From NCBI RefSeq assembly GCF_023062595.1, contig NZ_JALLAN010000006.1, positions 219,247-283,246 on the forward strand: DNA of 64,000 nucleotides, in the 5' to 3' direction. Positions 7,921 to 16,222 of this stretch are shown here, piece after piece. The stretch is from Arthrobacter rhizosphaerae. Its GTDB lineage: Bacteria > Actinomycetota > Actinomycetes > Actinomycetales > Micrococcaceae. The first letter of the stretch is position 1; each line of letters starts with the position of its first letter. Below the pieces are notes generated by a model that saw only the letters and a program-made list of their open reading frames with translations, ran no database searches and was not told the origin of the DNA. A program made the translations under genes and the position numbers.

Positions 7921-9078
7921 ATGTCGACCCCTCAGAATGACCCGGGATCCACCCGAATCTCCGCTGGCGAACCAGCCACGCGCAAACGCTCGCTTCGTTT
8001 CAAAATCGGCGTCACCGTCGGACTGCTTGCCCTGGTCGGTGCAGGAGCCGCCGTCGCCACAACAACATCCGGCAAGCCCCAGCCAGCCGCAAGCTCTGTG
8101 GGCTCCGGGCCAGCTGCGGAGCTACGGCTCGGCTACTTTGGCAACATCACCCACGCTCCGGCACTTGTGGGAGTCAACCAGGGCTTCATCCAGGAGAACC
8201 TTGGCACCACCAAGCTCAGCACCCAGGTGTTCAATGCCGGCCCTGCTGCCGTGGAAGCGCTCAATGCCGGCGCCATCGACGCGACGTACATCGGCCCCAA
8301 CCCGGCCATCAACTCCTATGTGAAGAGCCAGGGAGAATCGATCAGTATCATTGCCGGTGCCGCCTCCGGCGGAGCGCAGTTGGTGGTCAAGCCGGATATC
8401 AAGTCGCCGGCCGATCTGAAGGGCAAGACGCTCGCGTCGCCGCAACTGGGCGGGACGCAGGATGTGGCGCTGCGTTCGTGGCTTGCCAAGCAGGGCTTCA
8501 AAACCAATCCCGACGGCGGCGGGGACGTGGCCATCAACCCCACCGAAAATGCACAGACGCTGAAGCTCTTCCTCGACGGAAAGCTCGACGGCGCGTGGCT
8601 GCCGGAACCCTGGGCGTCACGTTTGGTGCTCGACGCCGGCGCAAAAGTTCTGGTTGATGAGAAGGACCTGTGGGACGGCTCGCTGTCCGCTAAGCCAGGC
8701 GAATTTCCCACAACGATCCTGATCGTGAACAAGAAGTTTGCCGCCGAGCATCCTGAAACTGTCGAGGCGCTCCTCAAGGGCCATGTGCAGTCAGTGAAGT
8801 GGCTCAACGACACCCCCGCCGCCCAAAAGGCTGCCACGTTGAATGCAGCGCTGGAAAAGGTGGCAGGGAAGGCGCTGCCACAGAATGTTATTGACCGGTC
8901 CCTTCAGAACATCGACTTCACTGTGGACCCTCTGGCCGGGACTTACAAGAAGCTGCTCCAGGACGGTGTGGATGCAGGCACCACAAAACAGGCCGACATC
9001 AATGGAATCTTTGATCTCACCACTCTGAACGCCGTTACAGGAGAAAAGACTTCAGCCGCAGGACTCGGCAAGGAGTGA
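7921..9078 (+). CDS. Sulfonate/nitrate-type (SsuA/NrtA family) ABC transporter substrate-binding protein
   Basis: 385 residues. After a basic N-terminus there is one hydrophobic segment (about 36-55, KIGVTVGLLALVGAGAAVA) without a lipobox cysteine, so it is secreted or held by an uncleaved anchor. The mature part begins AELRLGYFGNITHAPALVGVNQGF, with the family's pseudo-helix start, and contains NAGPAAVEALNAGAIDATYIGPNPAI and PEPWASRL, hallmarks of aliphatic sulfonate, taurine or nitrate binding proteins. No ATPase or permease gene follows; a terminator closes the unit, so partner genes must be elsewhere. A 20-bp tandem repeat precedes it. Sulfonate is the better guess; the ligand is not proven. 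Confidence 0.88.
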   Translation: MSTPQNDPGSTRISAGEPATRKRSLRFKIGVTVGLLALVGAGAAVATTTSGKPQPAASSVGSGPAAELRLGYFGNITHAPALVGVNQGFIQENLGTTKLSTQVFNAGPAAVEALNAGAIDATYIGPNPAINSYVKSQGESISIIAGAASGGAQLVVKPDIKSPADLKGKTLASPQLGGTQDVALRSWLAKQGFKTNPDGGGDVAINPTENAQTLKLFLDGKLDGAWLPEPWASRLVLDAGAKVLVDEKDLWDGSLSAKPGEFPTTILIVNKKFAAEHPETVEALLKGHVQSVKWLNDTPAAQKAATLNAALEKVAGKALPQNVIDRSLQNIDFTVDPLAGTYKKLLQDGVDAGTTKQADINGIFDLTTLNAVTGEKTSAAGLGKE

Positions 9079-9118
9079 CATGGACGCGTTAGTGCCTCGA
9101 AGCACTTCCCACGACAGC

Positions 9119-9164
9119 AAAAAGGCAGATCCGGAGGGAACCATCCCGCCGGATCTGCCTTTTT
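9119..9164 (+). terminator. Rho-independent terminator after the binding-protein gene
   Basis: Arms 9119-9134 (aaaaaggcagatccgg) and 9149-9164 pair perfectly over 16 bp with a 14-nt loop and end in five T. The flanking A and T tracts make it usable from both strands. Confidence 0.9.
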
Positions 9165-9219
9165 GCTGCCTGTCTTTGGTCTCCAACCGTTGACCTTCTT
9201 CAGTGGGACTCAAAGGGCT

Positions 9220-9657
9220 TCAGTGGGATTCAGGGGGCATCCACGAATAGTAGGGAATCTGGTCCTCGATCAAGGAATAGTGGAACACCACACCCTCGGG
9301 TGTTTCCACGGATTCAATGAATTCGGCTGCCATCCAGGAGCCACCTGCAACGGCCCCGGCCCAGGCATGGGCTTCCTCCCAGTGGTGCTGCGCGATGCTC
9401 GCTTCGCGGTGAAAGCGCAGGGCAACGGACACGCCCAAGCCGCTCGTTGCGTCGCCGGAGCTGTGTGCAACGAATCCGACGACGTCAACGGAGACATCAG
9501 CACTGGTGAGGGACCGCCGTCGCCCCATCGCAGTTGCCGCACAGTCCAGGCCACCGGTCCCGATCTCCTGCCTGGAAAGCGCATGGACTTGGTCGAGGAA
9601 GAGATCGAGCTCTTCCCCGCACTGACTCCAGATCCTGTGGGCCAAGCCTGTCATCAT
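9220..9657 (-). CDS. Hypothetical protein
   Basis: 145 residues; I do not recognise a family. The composition is that of a soluble protein (acidic N-terminal helix with EELDLFLDQVHALSRQ, later Trp/His-rich stretch HHWEEAHAWAGA). No signal peptide or membrane segment. I prefer this strand over the overlapping plus-strand frame because third codon positions are rich in G/C and the residue mix is ordinary. ATG 9657 and ATG 9654 are both possible starts; upstream aggttcc is a weak ribosome site. It converges on the terminator at 9119-9164. Confidence 0.55.
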   Translation of the reverse strand: MMTGLAHRIWSQCGEELDLFLDQVHALSRQEIGTGGLDCAATAMGRRRSLTSADVSVDVVGFVAHSSGDATSGLGVSVALRFHREASIAQHHWEEAHAWAGAVAGGSWMAAEFIESVETPEGVVFHYSLIEDQIPYYSWMPPESH

Positions 9658-9879
9658 GGAACCTGTCTAATCGGGATGGGTGGAATTATGCCCCCAATCA
9701 ACCACTCGGCTTGGTGGTTCTCAATGCAGTGCGACACTCACAGACTCGCGGCGCAACACTGCTTAACCCACCTCAGCATGAGGTAACAATTCGCGTTGCC
9801 CCGGCGTCATCCTTTCCCTCCCGGTGCAGGGATCTGCGAAGGAGCGAGGAGTCGTTCGGCGGGTGGTAGCGTTTCGGCT

Positions 9880-11310
9880 ATGCGCCTTATTTCCGCCACT
9901 AAGCGAAGCCTTGCGGCTCTCGGCGGAGGGGCCTCCCGCGCAACGCAGAGGATCAGAAGCAGTTTCAGGGACTTCTCACGAGTGGTTGCGCCCAGACATC
10001 CGACCCAGGTGGTGGTGCTGGGATTTGCTGCCGCGATTACAGTCGGCACAGGTCTGCTGATGCTGCCGATAGCCAAGGAGGGGCCGGGCGGGGCCACCGT
10101 TCTGGAAGCTCTATTCACCTCCACGTCCTCCGTATGCGTTACAGGCCTCATCACTGTAGACACGCCTGTTTTTTGGTCTGGCTTCGGGCAGACGGTCATT
10201 CTCGTGCTGATCCAGCTCGGCGGGTTCGGCGTGATGTCATTCGGCGCCCTGCTGGGGGTACTCATGGCCCGCAGGCTGGGATTGCGGTCCAGGCTTCTGG
10301 CTGCAACCGAAACAAAAGCCGGAGGGCCCGGTGACGTACGCCGTGTGATCCTGGGGGTCCTGATCATCAGTCTCGTCACCGAAGCTGCCCTGGCGCTCAT
10401 CCTGATGCTTCGGTTGATGAACGGATACGGCTATTCGCCCGGTGAGGCACTGTGGCATGGCGTCTTTCACTCGATCTCCTCATTTAATAACGCAGGCTTC
10501 GCCCTCTATTCGGATAACCTGATCGGCTTTGCCACCGATCCCTGGATCTGCCTCCCGATTGCCGCAGCAGTCATCCTTGGGGGCCTCGGATTTCCGGTGC
10601 TTTTTGAGCTGCGGCGCCAGTATCGCAAGCCGATTCATTGGAGCATGAACACCAAGCTCGTCCTGTCCGGCACAGCCATCCTTCTGGTTGCGGGGACAGC
10701 TTTCCTGACCGCCATCGAATGGGACAACCCGGCCACGCTGGGCCCGATGCAACCCGGGGAAAGGGTCCTTGCCGGCTTCTTCCAGTCCGTCATCACACGC
10801 ACGGCGGGGTTCAACAGTGTCGACATCGCCCAGATGCAGCCGGTCTCCTGGATGGGTATGGACATCCTGATGTTCATCGGCGGCGGCCCGGCAGGTACTG
10901 CCGGTGGCCTGAAAATCACCACCTTCGCCGTCCTGTTCTTCATCCTCACCACCGAGCTCCGCGGCAACACTGCTGTCAACATCTTTGGCAAGCGGCTCTC
11001 GCGGGCGGTGCACCGGCAGGCAATCTCCGTGGTTCTGCTCGCTATCGCGCTGGTGGTTTGCTCCACAATGCTTCTCATGCTCATCACTGATTTCGGTATG
11101 GACCGGATTCTGTTCGAGGTAGTTTCCGCCTTCGGTACGGTCGGGCTGTCCACCGGGATCACTGCATCGATGCCTCCCGCGGCGCAGATCGTCTTGATCC
11201 TGCTCATGTTTGTGGGACGTCTCGGACCAGTAACTCTCGGAGTTGCCCTGGCAGTTCGGGAGAGGCCGGTACTGTACGAATACCCGAAGGAAAGGCCCCT
11301 CATTGGCTAA
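9880..11310 (+). CDS. ktrB: TrkH/KtrB family potassium uptake channel subunit
   Basis: 476 residues from ATG 9880; the 28-codon upstream extension is Arg/Pro-rich and unlikely. It has the fourfold M1-P-M2 repeat of the superfamily, with pore loops TSSVCVTGLIT, SISSFNNAGFAL, ITRTAGFNSVD and SAFGTVGLSTG, each carrying the selectivity-filter glycine. The second half contains the flexible GGGPAGTAGG loop that gates ions. It conducts potassium, with sodium coupling in Ktr systems. The next gene, overlapping by 8 bp, is the cytosolic RCK regulator. Length and pore sequences favour KtrB over the longer proteobacterial TrkH. No c-di-AMP riboswitch was recognised in the 222-bp gap upstream. Confidence 0.9.
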   Translation: MRLISATKRSLAALGGGASRATQRIRSSFRDFSRVVAPRHPTQVVVLGFAAAITVGTGLLMLPIAKEGPGGATVLEALFTSTSSVCVTGLITVDTPVFWSGFGQTVILVLIQLGGFGVMSFGALLGVLMARRLGLRSRLLAATETKAGGPGDVRRVILGVLIISLVTEAALALILMLRLMNGYGYSPGEALWHGVFHSISSFNNAGFALYSDNLIGFATDPWICLPIAAAVILGGLGFPVLFELRRQYRKPIHWSMNTKLVLSGTAILLVAGTAFLTAIEWDNPATLGPMQPGERVLAGFFQSVITRTAGFNSVDIAQMQPVSWMGMDILMFIGGGPAGTAGGLKITTFAVLFFILTTELRGNTAVNIFGKRLSRAVHRQAISVVLLAIALVVCSTMLLMLITDFGMDRILFEVVSAFGTVGLSTGITASMPPAAQIVLILLMFVGRLGPVTLGVALAVRERPVLYEYPKERPLIG

Positions 11311-11995
11311 GAACATTTTCACCCGTCCCCCGGAACGGCTGGCCCAGGCGGATTCAGTAGTCGTAATCGGGTTGGGCCGTTTCGGCGGCGCGCTGGCGCT
11401 GGAACTCGAAGCACAAGGGACAGAGGTCCTGGGCATCGATGCCAACGAGGAGATCGTCCAATCCTTCAACGGACTGCTCACCCACGTGGTGCGGGCAGAC
11501 TCCACGAAGGAAGAAGTGCTCCGTCAACTCTCCGTGCACGAGTTTGACCGTGCCGTAGTGGGCATCGGCACGGACATCGAGGCCAGCATTCTGACTACGT
11601 CACGTCTGCTCACGTTCAAGGGCCCCCAGATCTGGGCCAAGGCCATCAGTGAACCCCACGCCGAAATCCTCGGCCAGTTGGGGGTGGAGCACGTCATCCG
11701 GCCAGAGCATGACATGGGCAAGCGGGTTGCCCACCTGGTGCGGGGCTCCATCCTGGACTACGTCGAATTCGAAGATGACTTCGTTATGATCCGCACGAGC
11801 CCGCCCTCCGTGGCACGTGACAGGCCCCTTGGCGTACTGGGCCTCAGGGACAAGTACGGCATCACCATCGTTGCAGTGAAACGGCCGGGAGGAATCTGGG
11901 GTCACACAACAGCCCAGACAGTCCTTTACGACGACGATCAGATCATCGTGCAGGGCAGCAAGTCGCTGGCCGAGAAGTTCAGCACGCTCGCCTAA
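11303..11995 (+). CDS. ktrA: TrkA/KtrA family RCK potassium channel regulator
   Basis: 230 residues from a TTG at 11303 that overlaps the channel gene by 8 bp; the ribosome site aaggaaagg at 11286-11294 supports it, as do the residues AKNIFTR typical for the family's start. The RCK-N Rossmann domain has VVVIGLGRFGGALALELEAQG, followed by GIDANEE and the second acidic strand; it binds ATP/ADP or NAD. The RCK-C domain occupies about 140-230 (DRPLGVLGLRDKYGITIVAVKRPGG), the ligand pocket for c-di-AMP in Gram-positive KtrA. An octameric ring should gate the adjoining channel. Confidence 0.92.
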   Translation: MAKNIFTRPPERLAQADSVVVIGLGRFGGALALELEAQGTEVLGIDANEEIVQSFNGLLTHVVRADSTKEEVLRQLSVHEFDRAVVGIGTDIEASILTTSRLLTFKGPQIWAKAISEPHAEILGQLGVEHVIRPEHDMGKRVAHLVRGSILDYVEFEDDFVMIRTSPPSVARDRPLGVLGLRDKYGITIVAVKRPGGIWGHTTAQTVLYDDDQIIVQGSKSLAEKFSTLA

Positions 11996-12049
11996 GGGGA
12001 TGACCTCCTCCTGACTGGTAAACTCGTGACACACTGCAGGGGGTGGATC

Positions 12050-12463
12050 ATGGTTTCAAGAGGAACGTGCCTGGTCATTGAAGATGATCACGATGTACGC
12101 GGACTGATCCGGTACATCCTGGCCAAGGAAGGCTTCGACGTCCGCGAGGCTATGTTTGGCGCCGACGGCATCAAGGCAGCCGCGGAACCTGACCTGGTCC
12201 TCATCACAGTGGACGTGGGCCTGCCGGACATCAACGGGCTCGACGTCGCAGCCAAAATAAGGGACATCACCTCTGTGCCGCTGGTCTTCGTCACCGCCCG
12301 CGCCGAAATGAGCGACCAGCTGGCAGGAATGGCAACTGGCGCAGCGGGATACCTCATCAAACCGTTCCGCCCCGCCCAACTTACGTCGCTCGTGAACCAG
12401 CTCTGCCCTCAGGACAAAGTACCGACGGCGGCCGTCTCCTCCGAGGTTTCCGCACCGGAATAG
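12050..12463 (+). CDS. Single-domain response regulator (CheY-like)
   Basis: 137 residues from ATG 12050, chosen because aggggg lies a few bases upstream; an ATG-initiated frame 24 bp earlier lacks this. It is a lone receiver domain: acidic pocket E11/D12/D13, phospho-acceptor D55 in TVDVGLPD, switch T82 in FVTAR and K104 in IKPF. After it comes only a ~25-residue tail, so no DNA-binding output. It would act through protein contacts. It lies 54 bp after the ktrA gene on the same strand with no terminator seen between, so it may be co-transcribed. No histidine kinase gene is present in the window. Confidence 0.9.
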   Translation: MVSRGTCLVIEDDHDVRGLIRYILAKEGFDVREAMFGADGIKAAAEPDLVLITVDVGLPDINGLDVAAKIRDITSVPLVFVTARAEMSDQLAGMATGAAGYLIKPFRPAQLTSLVNQLCPQDKVPTAAVSSEVSAPE

Positions 12464-12495
12464 CCATTGGTTCGGAGCACTCTGGCCGCTGAGGC

Positions 12496-12933
12496 CTAAG
12501 GAGCGAGAACGATCGCGAACGTCGCAAAGGCTCCTGCGCCGAAAATGGCCAGGATGATACCTCTCACGAGTCGGGTCTTTCCCACCAGGAAAGCCGGGCG
12601 CGTGGATTCGGCGGGGTTTGCGGGGTTGTAGAGCACAGGGATGGTGGTTCCAACAATTTCTTCATCACTGCCATAGAGGTCAGAGCGGCCAAGCCAGCGT
12701 TTGCCGTGGGCATCCACAAACTCGTAGAGCGGGGCAAAACGCTCTCCTTCGCTGCCGGGACCGTCCTTCCCATGGAGGTTCCCCGTGACGGTTGCAGCCG
12801 CCTCCAGCCAGCCGTGCAGCGAATTGCGGCGGCGGACGGATGCGGATAAGGACAGCCCCACCAGCACCAGGCCGATCGCCAGAAAAAGCGCTGGGAGCAC
12901 CAAGAACACCAACTTCATAGATTCCACTATCAA
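12496..12933 (-). CDS. DUF3592 domain membrane protein
   Basis: 145 residues with two membrane segments (about 8-30 and 121-143) flanking an extracytoplasmic or cytoplasmic beta domain. DUF3592 features are visible: GWLEAAATVTG near the first helix and the end motif IPVLYNPANPAES before the second. Function of the family is unknown. The start ATG overlaps the stop of the preceding paralogue (ATGA at 12930-12933), so the two are translated together. It converges with the response regulator gene, with 32 bp between stops. Confidence 0.85.
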   Translation of the reverse strand: MIVESMKLVFLVLPALFLAIGLVLVGLSLSASVRRRNSLHGWLEAAATVTGNLHGKDGPGSEGERFAPLYEFVDAHGKRWLGRSDLYGSDEEIVGTTIPVLYNPANPAESTRPAFLVGKTRLVRGIILAIFGAGAFATFAIVLAP

Positions 12934-13328
12934 CCCTCCGGAAATGCGCCGATGAAGAGGAACATCCCCACAGTTATTGCCGCGAAGAAGGGAAGGACGC
13001 AGCCCAGGACGACCTTGGATCCGGAGGAGACCTGGAAGGACTGATTGGGATTGAGCGGGTTATAGGCCACTTCCACCAGTGAACCTGGCGGGGTGGCATA
13101 GGGTACGTCGGACTCCCCGGCGAACAACGTGCCGTTTGGATCCCTGAACTGATATGTGGGGTAGGAACGCCGCCTCGGACCGGCCACGAGGCCCGTTACT
13201 GTGGCCTGTACCCGTGGCCACCCGGCAATGAGCCTCTCATGGCGATTGCTTTTCCGCACCGTGTGCACGGTAGAAAAAATCGCGACAAGGACAAACACCG
13301 CCCAGAAGGCGTACATCGCTATCTTCAA
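12930..13328 (-). CDS. DUF3592 domain membrane protein (paralogue, first gene of pair)
   Basis: 132 residues with helices at about 5-22 and 105-128. It shares the layout of the next gene: [13 protein letters not shown] after the first helix, a small beta core with [11 protein letters not shown], and [13 protein letters not shown] before the second helix. The paired paralogues overlap by four bases and probably form a heteromeric membrane complex or are products of tandem duplication (inference). Function unknown. Confidence 0.85.
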   Translation of the reverse strand: MKIAMYAFWAVFVLVAIFSTVHTVRKSNRHERLIAGWPRVQATVTGLVAGPRRRSYPTYQFRDPNGTLFAGESDVPYATPPGSLVEVAYNPLNPNQSFQVSSGSKVVLGCVLPFFAAITVGMFLFIGAFPEG

Positions 13329-13573
13329 AACAGTCCCCCGGTTCCATTCACCAAGAAGTATGCCAGCACGTGTCCCTGTTGCCGCAAAAGACCTGCACCC
13401 CGGCTACTACGGCCCGAGGCTCCGCGCCTGATGCCGTTCTAAAAAACAGGGCAAACCACACCTCCCTGACCTTGTGCTCCCGGCCCATCCCGGTATGTTT
13501 AGGGAAGGGCAGGTTCCCCGGCCGTTGCCCCGCTGGTGTCGGCAGAGACAGATTTGAAGTTAAGGAAACAGTC

Positions 13574-13777
13574 ATGGCTACAGGAACAGTAAAGTGGTTC
13601 AACTCCGAGAAGGGTTTTGGCTTCATTGCCCCCGACGACGGGTCACCCGACGTATTCGCCCACTACTCAGCCATTGCCAGCAGCGGCTACCGGTCACTTG
13701 AGGAAAACCAAAAGGTCGAATTCGACGTAACGCAGGGACCGAAGGGCCCCCAGGCAGAGAACATCCGCCCGCTCTAA
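13574..13777 (+). CDS. cspA: Cold-shock protein (CspA family)
   Basis: 67 residues, the usual size. The start follows taaggaaac. Both RNA-binding motifs are present: GFGFIAP (RNP1, about 16-22) and DVFAHYSAI (RNP2 region, about 30-38; family consensus DVFVHFSAI, so Ala and Tyr replace Val and Phe). The OB-fold binds single-stranded RNA/DNA and melts mRNA structure. The gene has its own terminator. The ~245-bp space before it (from 13329) probably contains the structured leader typical of such genes, though no cold-box is identified. Confidence 0.95.
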   Translation: MATGTVKWFNSEKGFGFIAPDDGSPDVFAHYSAIASSGYRSLEENQKVEFDVTQGPKGPQAENIRPL

Positions 13778-13790
13778 CGAGACTCCGCGA

Positions 13791-13818
13791 GGCTCCGCCC
13801 TGCCCGGGCGGAGCCTTT
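13791..13818 (+). terminator. Terminator after the cold-shock gene
   Basis: Arms 13791-13800 and 13806-13815 (ggctccgccc / gggcggagcc) pair perfectly over 10 bp with a 5-nt loop, followed by a short T run. It lies 14 bp after the stop codon and between convergent genes. Confidence 0.85.
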
Positions 13819-13840
13819 CGCGCGTCTGCATTTTGCCGGG

Positions 13841-15457
13841 CTAGATTCGCACCGGCAGGATCACCGCCGAGGGATGGTTCAGTCCGTGATACACGGCCTG
13901 GTCTGCGGATCGAAGCGTGGTAGCGGTAGCGCGTGATTCGCCCGTGCCTGGATTCCGCGCAAAGCGGGGGAACGCCCCGCTGGAGACCTGAATCCGGATG
14001 CGGTGGCCCTGCTTGAAAACATAGGCAGTGGGCCAGAGCCGCACTGTCACCGCGGAAAGTTCGTCAGCCGTGGACAGGCTGGTCAAGCCGTCGCAAATGT
14101 TGTGCGAGCGGCCGTCGGGACCGACGTCGCACAGCCGGACGAACACGTCTGCGTTGGCGAGGCTCGATTCAAACCAGATCTCCGCACTGACCTCGCCGAT
14201 GATCTCCAGATCCTCATCAAGTTCGTCAGTGGTGTAGGTGAGCACGTCCGGGCGCGACTCGAGCGCGGTGTTGTCGACGCGGCCGCCGTGGTTAATGCTG
14301 ATGCCTCCTGCTGCGGGGGTCGGGTCGCTTGGGTCGTACCGGTACCGGTCAGGTTCTGCTTCCTCCGACGGCGCACCGGGTACAGTCCCGCCGGACAACC
14401 CGCCGTCGGCTTGCAGGTGGAACTTCTTCGGTGCATAGCCCGGCGGCGGCCAGGAGTCGAAGTCCCGCCAGGTGTCCTCGCCCATGACATGCAGCCGAAC
14501 CGGAGCGCGGTCAGCAGGAACTTCACCCTTGGCATACGCCAGACCGAAGTCGACGGCCTCCAGCACGCCGATGTTGGTGAACTGCGCATGGGTCCATGGC
14601 CCCACAGTCAGCCGCGCAGTGCGACCCTCATCTTGCAGCGTCTGGAAATCCCGGAGCTGACCTGGCAGGAAAATGTCGTACCAACCCCCGATGGAGCTGA
14701 CCGGAACCCTGACGTCGGCAACCCGATGGGAATGGTTGGCGTCGGCCCAGTACTCGTGGTTTGCGTCGAACGCGAGAATGTCCTGAATGTATTTTGAGCT
14801 GTGGCCGATCGCTGCGACGTCGGCCTGGTTGAGGGGCAGCATTTTCAGGGCCCGGGCCGTTTTCTTTGCCTGGCTCCGGCTGCGGAGCATCGCCCAGGGG
14901 CGCTCCTGGACAGCGGTCATGACTCCCCATTCAAAAGGAAGCTCCAGTGACATGCCGTCCTTGCGGAGGAACTCCAGGCTGAGTGCGGATTCAGTCACTT
15001 GAGGAATCATCGCCTTCACCTGCGGAGGTAGCTGGTCAGCCACAGCCCACTGGACAAATCCGAGGTAGCTTACGCCCACCAGCACCATCGAGTCCCCGAA
15101 CCAAGGCTGCTCCACCACCCAGTCCAGAGTCGTTAAGCCGTCCTCGCGCTCCTGCCGCATCGGGTCCAACGTTCCGCCCGATCCGAATCCCCCACGGACA
15201 CTTTGGATGAGCACTTGGAAGCCGCGCTCCGCAAGCGGCCTGGCCATGGCCGCGCCAAACATCCCTGACCGGCCGTACGGGGACCGGAGTAGCGCCGTCG
15301 GCAACCCTTCCTCCGCGTTCCGGGGAGCCCAACGGTCAGCCAGGAGCACCACACCGTCGGGCATCGGCACCGGAAGGTCCTTTTGCACAACGAGGTCCCG
15401 GGTCAGGGGCGGAGGGAGTTCCAGTCTGCGCTGGAGGATGTGGCTCATCAGATTCAT
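13841..15457 (-). CDS. CocE/NonD family alpha/beta hydrolase (X-Pro dipeptidyl-peptidase S15 type)
   Basis: 538 residues. The alpha/beta-hydrolase domain has the nucleophile elbow GVSYLGF (about residue 130), the acid in GGWYDIFLPGQ (about 258) and the base in VGPWTHAQ (about 284), the CocE-type catalytic triad. The C-terminal jelly-roll (about 380-538, with VFVRLCDVGPDGRS and SSGAFPRFARNPGTGE) is shared with cocaine esterase and glutaryl-7-ACA acylases. It probably cleaves an ester or amide of unknown identity in the cytoplasm; no signal peptide. ATG 15457 overlaps the TetR stop (ATGA); ATG 15448 is an alternative. Its TetR partner probably represses it. Confidence 0.88.
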   Translation of the reverse strand: MNLMSHILQRRLELPPPLTRDLVVQKDLPVPMPDGVVLLADRWAPRNAEEGLPTALLRSPYGRSGMFGAAMARPLAERGFQVLIQSVRGGFGSGGTLDPMRQEREDGLTTLDWVVEQPWFGDSMVLVGVSYLGFVQWAVADQLPPQVKAMIPQVTESALSLEFLRKDGMSLELPFEWGVMTAVQERPWAMLRSRSQAKKTARALKMLPLNQADVAAIGHSSKYIQDILAFDANHEYWADANHSHRVADVRVPVSSIGGWYDIFLPGQLRDFQTLQDEGRTARLTVGPWTHAQFTNIGVLEAVDFGLAYAKGEVPADRAPVRLHVMGEDTWRDFDSWPPPGYAPKKFHLQADGGLSGGTVPGAPSEEAEPDRYRYDPSDPTPAAGGISINHGGRVDNTALESRPDVLTYTTDELDEDLEIIGEVSAEIWFESSLANADVFVRLCDVGPDGRSHNICDGLTSLSTADELSAVTVRLWPTAYVFKQGHRIRIQVSSGAFPRFARNPGTGESRATATTLRSADQAVYHGLNHPSAVILPVRI

Positions 15458-16086
15458 GACTTTGGCCCCTCGGGAGGTGTTGTGTCCGCCGTCGTCGGTG
15501 TTGACGAAAGCAGCAGGGAAGCGAAGCTCAGACGCATAAGACGATCTGCGAATTCTTCGGGATCAAGAGGGTCGGGCCCCTCCACCACCCAGGTGTTCAC
15601 GAAGGCAGCACCCCCTCCGGTGAGGAAGGTGGCCAAGTCATCTTCCCCCTGGGCGTCGAGGGACCCGCCGGACAAGTCGTGCACAAGTTGCCTGTTGATA
15701 GGAATCAGCAGGCCTGTGAGTGCTTTGTTCAGGGCAAATGCGCAGGAACTTGTCAGAACGGCCCGGTAGAAGGACCGATGTTCGGCGAAGTGCCGGGTCA
15801 GGGCCAGAGCCCCGTCCCTTCTGCTCCGCGCACCGGCAGCCTCCGCCATACGCGGCAGAAGTTCACGGGTTGCGAGGTCGACGGCGGACTCCAGCAGGAG
15901 ACTGTCGAGGTTGCCGAAGCGCTGGTAGACCAGCGGACGGCTGACGTCCGCGGCCTCGGCGATGTCAGAGACGGGAACAGCAGCTGTGCCCCTCTCGGCC
16001 ACCAGAGTGACCGCCGCCTGCATGAGAGCAGAACGTGAGCGCCGCACCCGCGGATCTACAGCAGCCGTGTCCTCAGTCAGATTCAT
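15454..16086 (-). CDS. TetR family transcriptional regulator
   Basis: 210 residues. The N-terminal helix-turn-helix spans about 15-60 (ALMQAAVTLVAERGTAAVPVSDIAEAADVSRPLVYQRFGNLDSLLLES), with the usual TetR recognition helix VSRPLVYQRFG. The C-terminal helical domain would bind a small ligand. It is the first gene of a two-gene operon with the CocE-type hydrolase, overlapping by four bases. A strong palindrome lies 13 bp upstream of its start, so autorepression and control of the hydrolase are likely. Confidence 0.92.
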   Translation of the reverse strand: MNLTEDTAAVDPRVRRSRSALMQAAVTLVAERGTAAVPVSDIAEAADVSRPLVYQRFGNLDSLLLESAVDLATRELLPRMAEAAGARSRRDGALALTRHFAEHRSFYRAVLTSSCAFALNKALTGLLIPINRQLVHDLSGGSLDAQGEDDLATFLTGGGAAFVNTWVVEGPDPLDPEEFADRLMRLSFASLLLSSTPTTADTTPPEGPKS

Positions 16087-16098
16087 GCTGCGATCTTA

Positions 16099-16126
16099 TA
16101 CACCTGTAAATAAGTTTACAAGTGTA
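16099..16126. promoter_or_regulatory. TetR operator (palindrome)
   Basis: Arms acacctgtaaa (16100-16110) and tttacaagtgt (16115-16125) pair at 10 of 11 positions around a 4-bp spacer, and one further pair extends to 16099/16126. It lies 13 bp upstream of the TetR start codon, and about 100 bp before the divergent GntR gene. Confidence 0.7.
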
Positions 16127-16222
16127 AAATACTTGGTGCATTCCATTTTGTCGGTTGCAAATTGTTGACTGTTTACAGTTTTGTCTTTACTGTTGGGGGA
16201 AGACGTCGACGCAGACCGATTT

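Noticed and set aside
9163..9786. Open frame on the plus strand overlapping the hypothetical gene
   Set aside because: It starts inside a terminator arm region and has Cys/His/Gly-rich shadow composition; the minus-strand frame is more protein-like.
9658..9879. Possible c-di-AMP riboswitch before the ktrB gene
   Set aside because: The expected conserved ydaO-type segments are not recognisable, only GC-rich sequence and a short hairpin.
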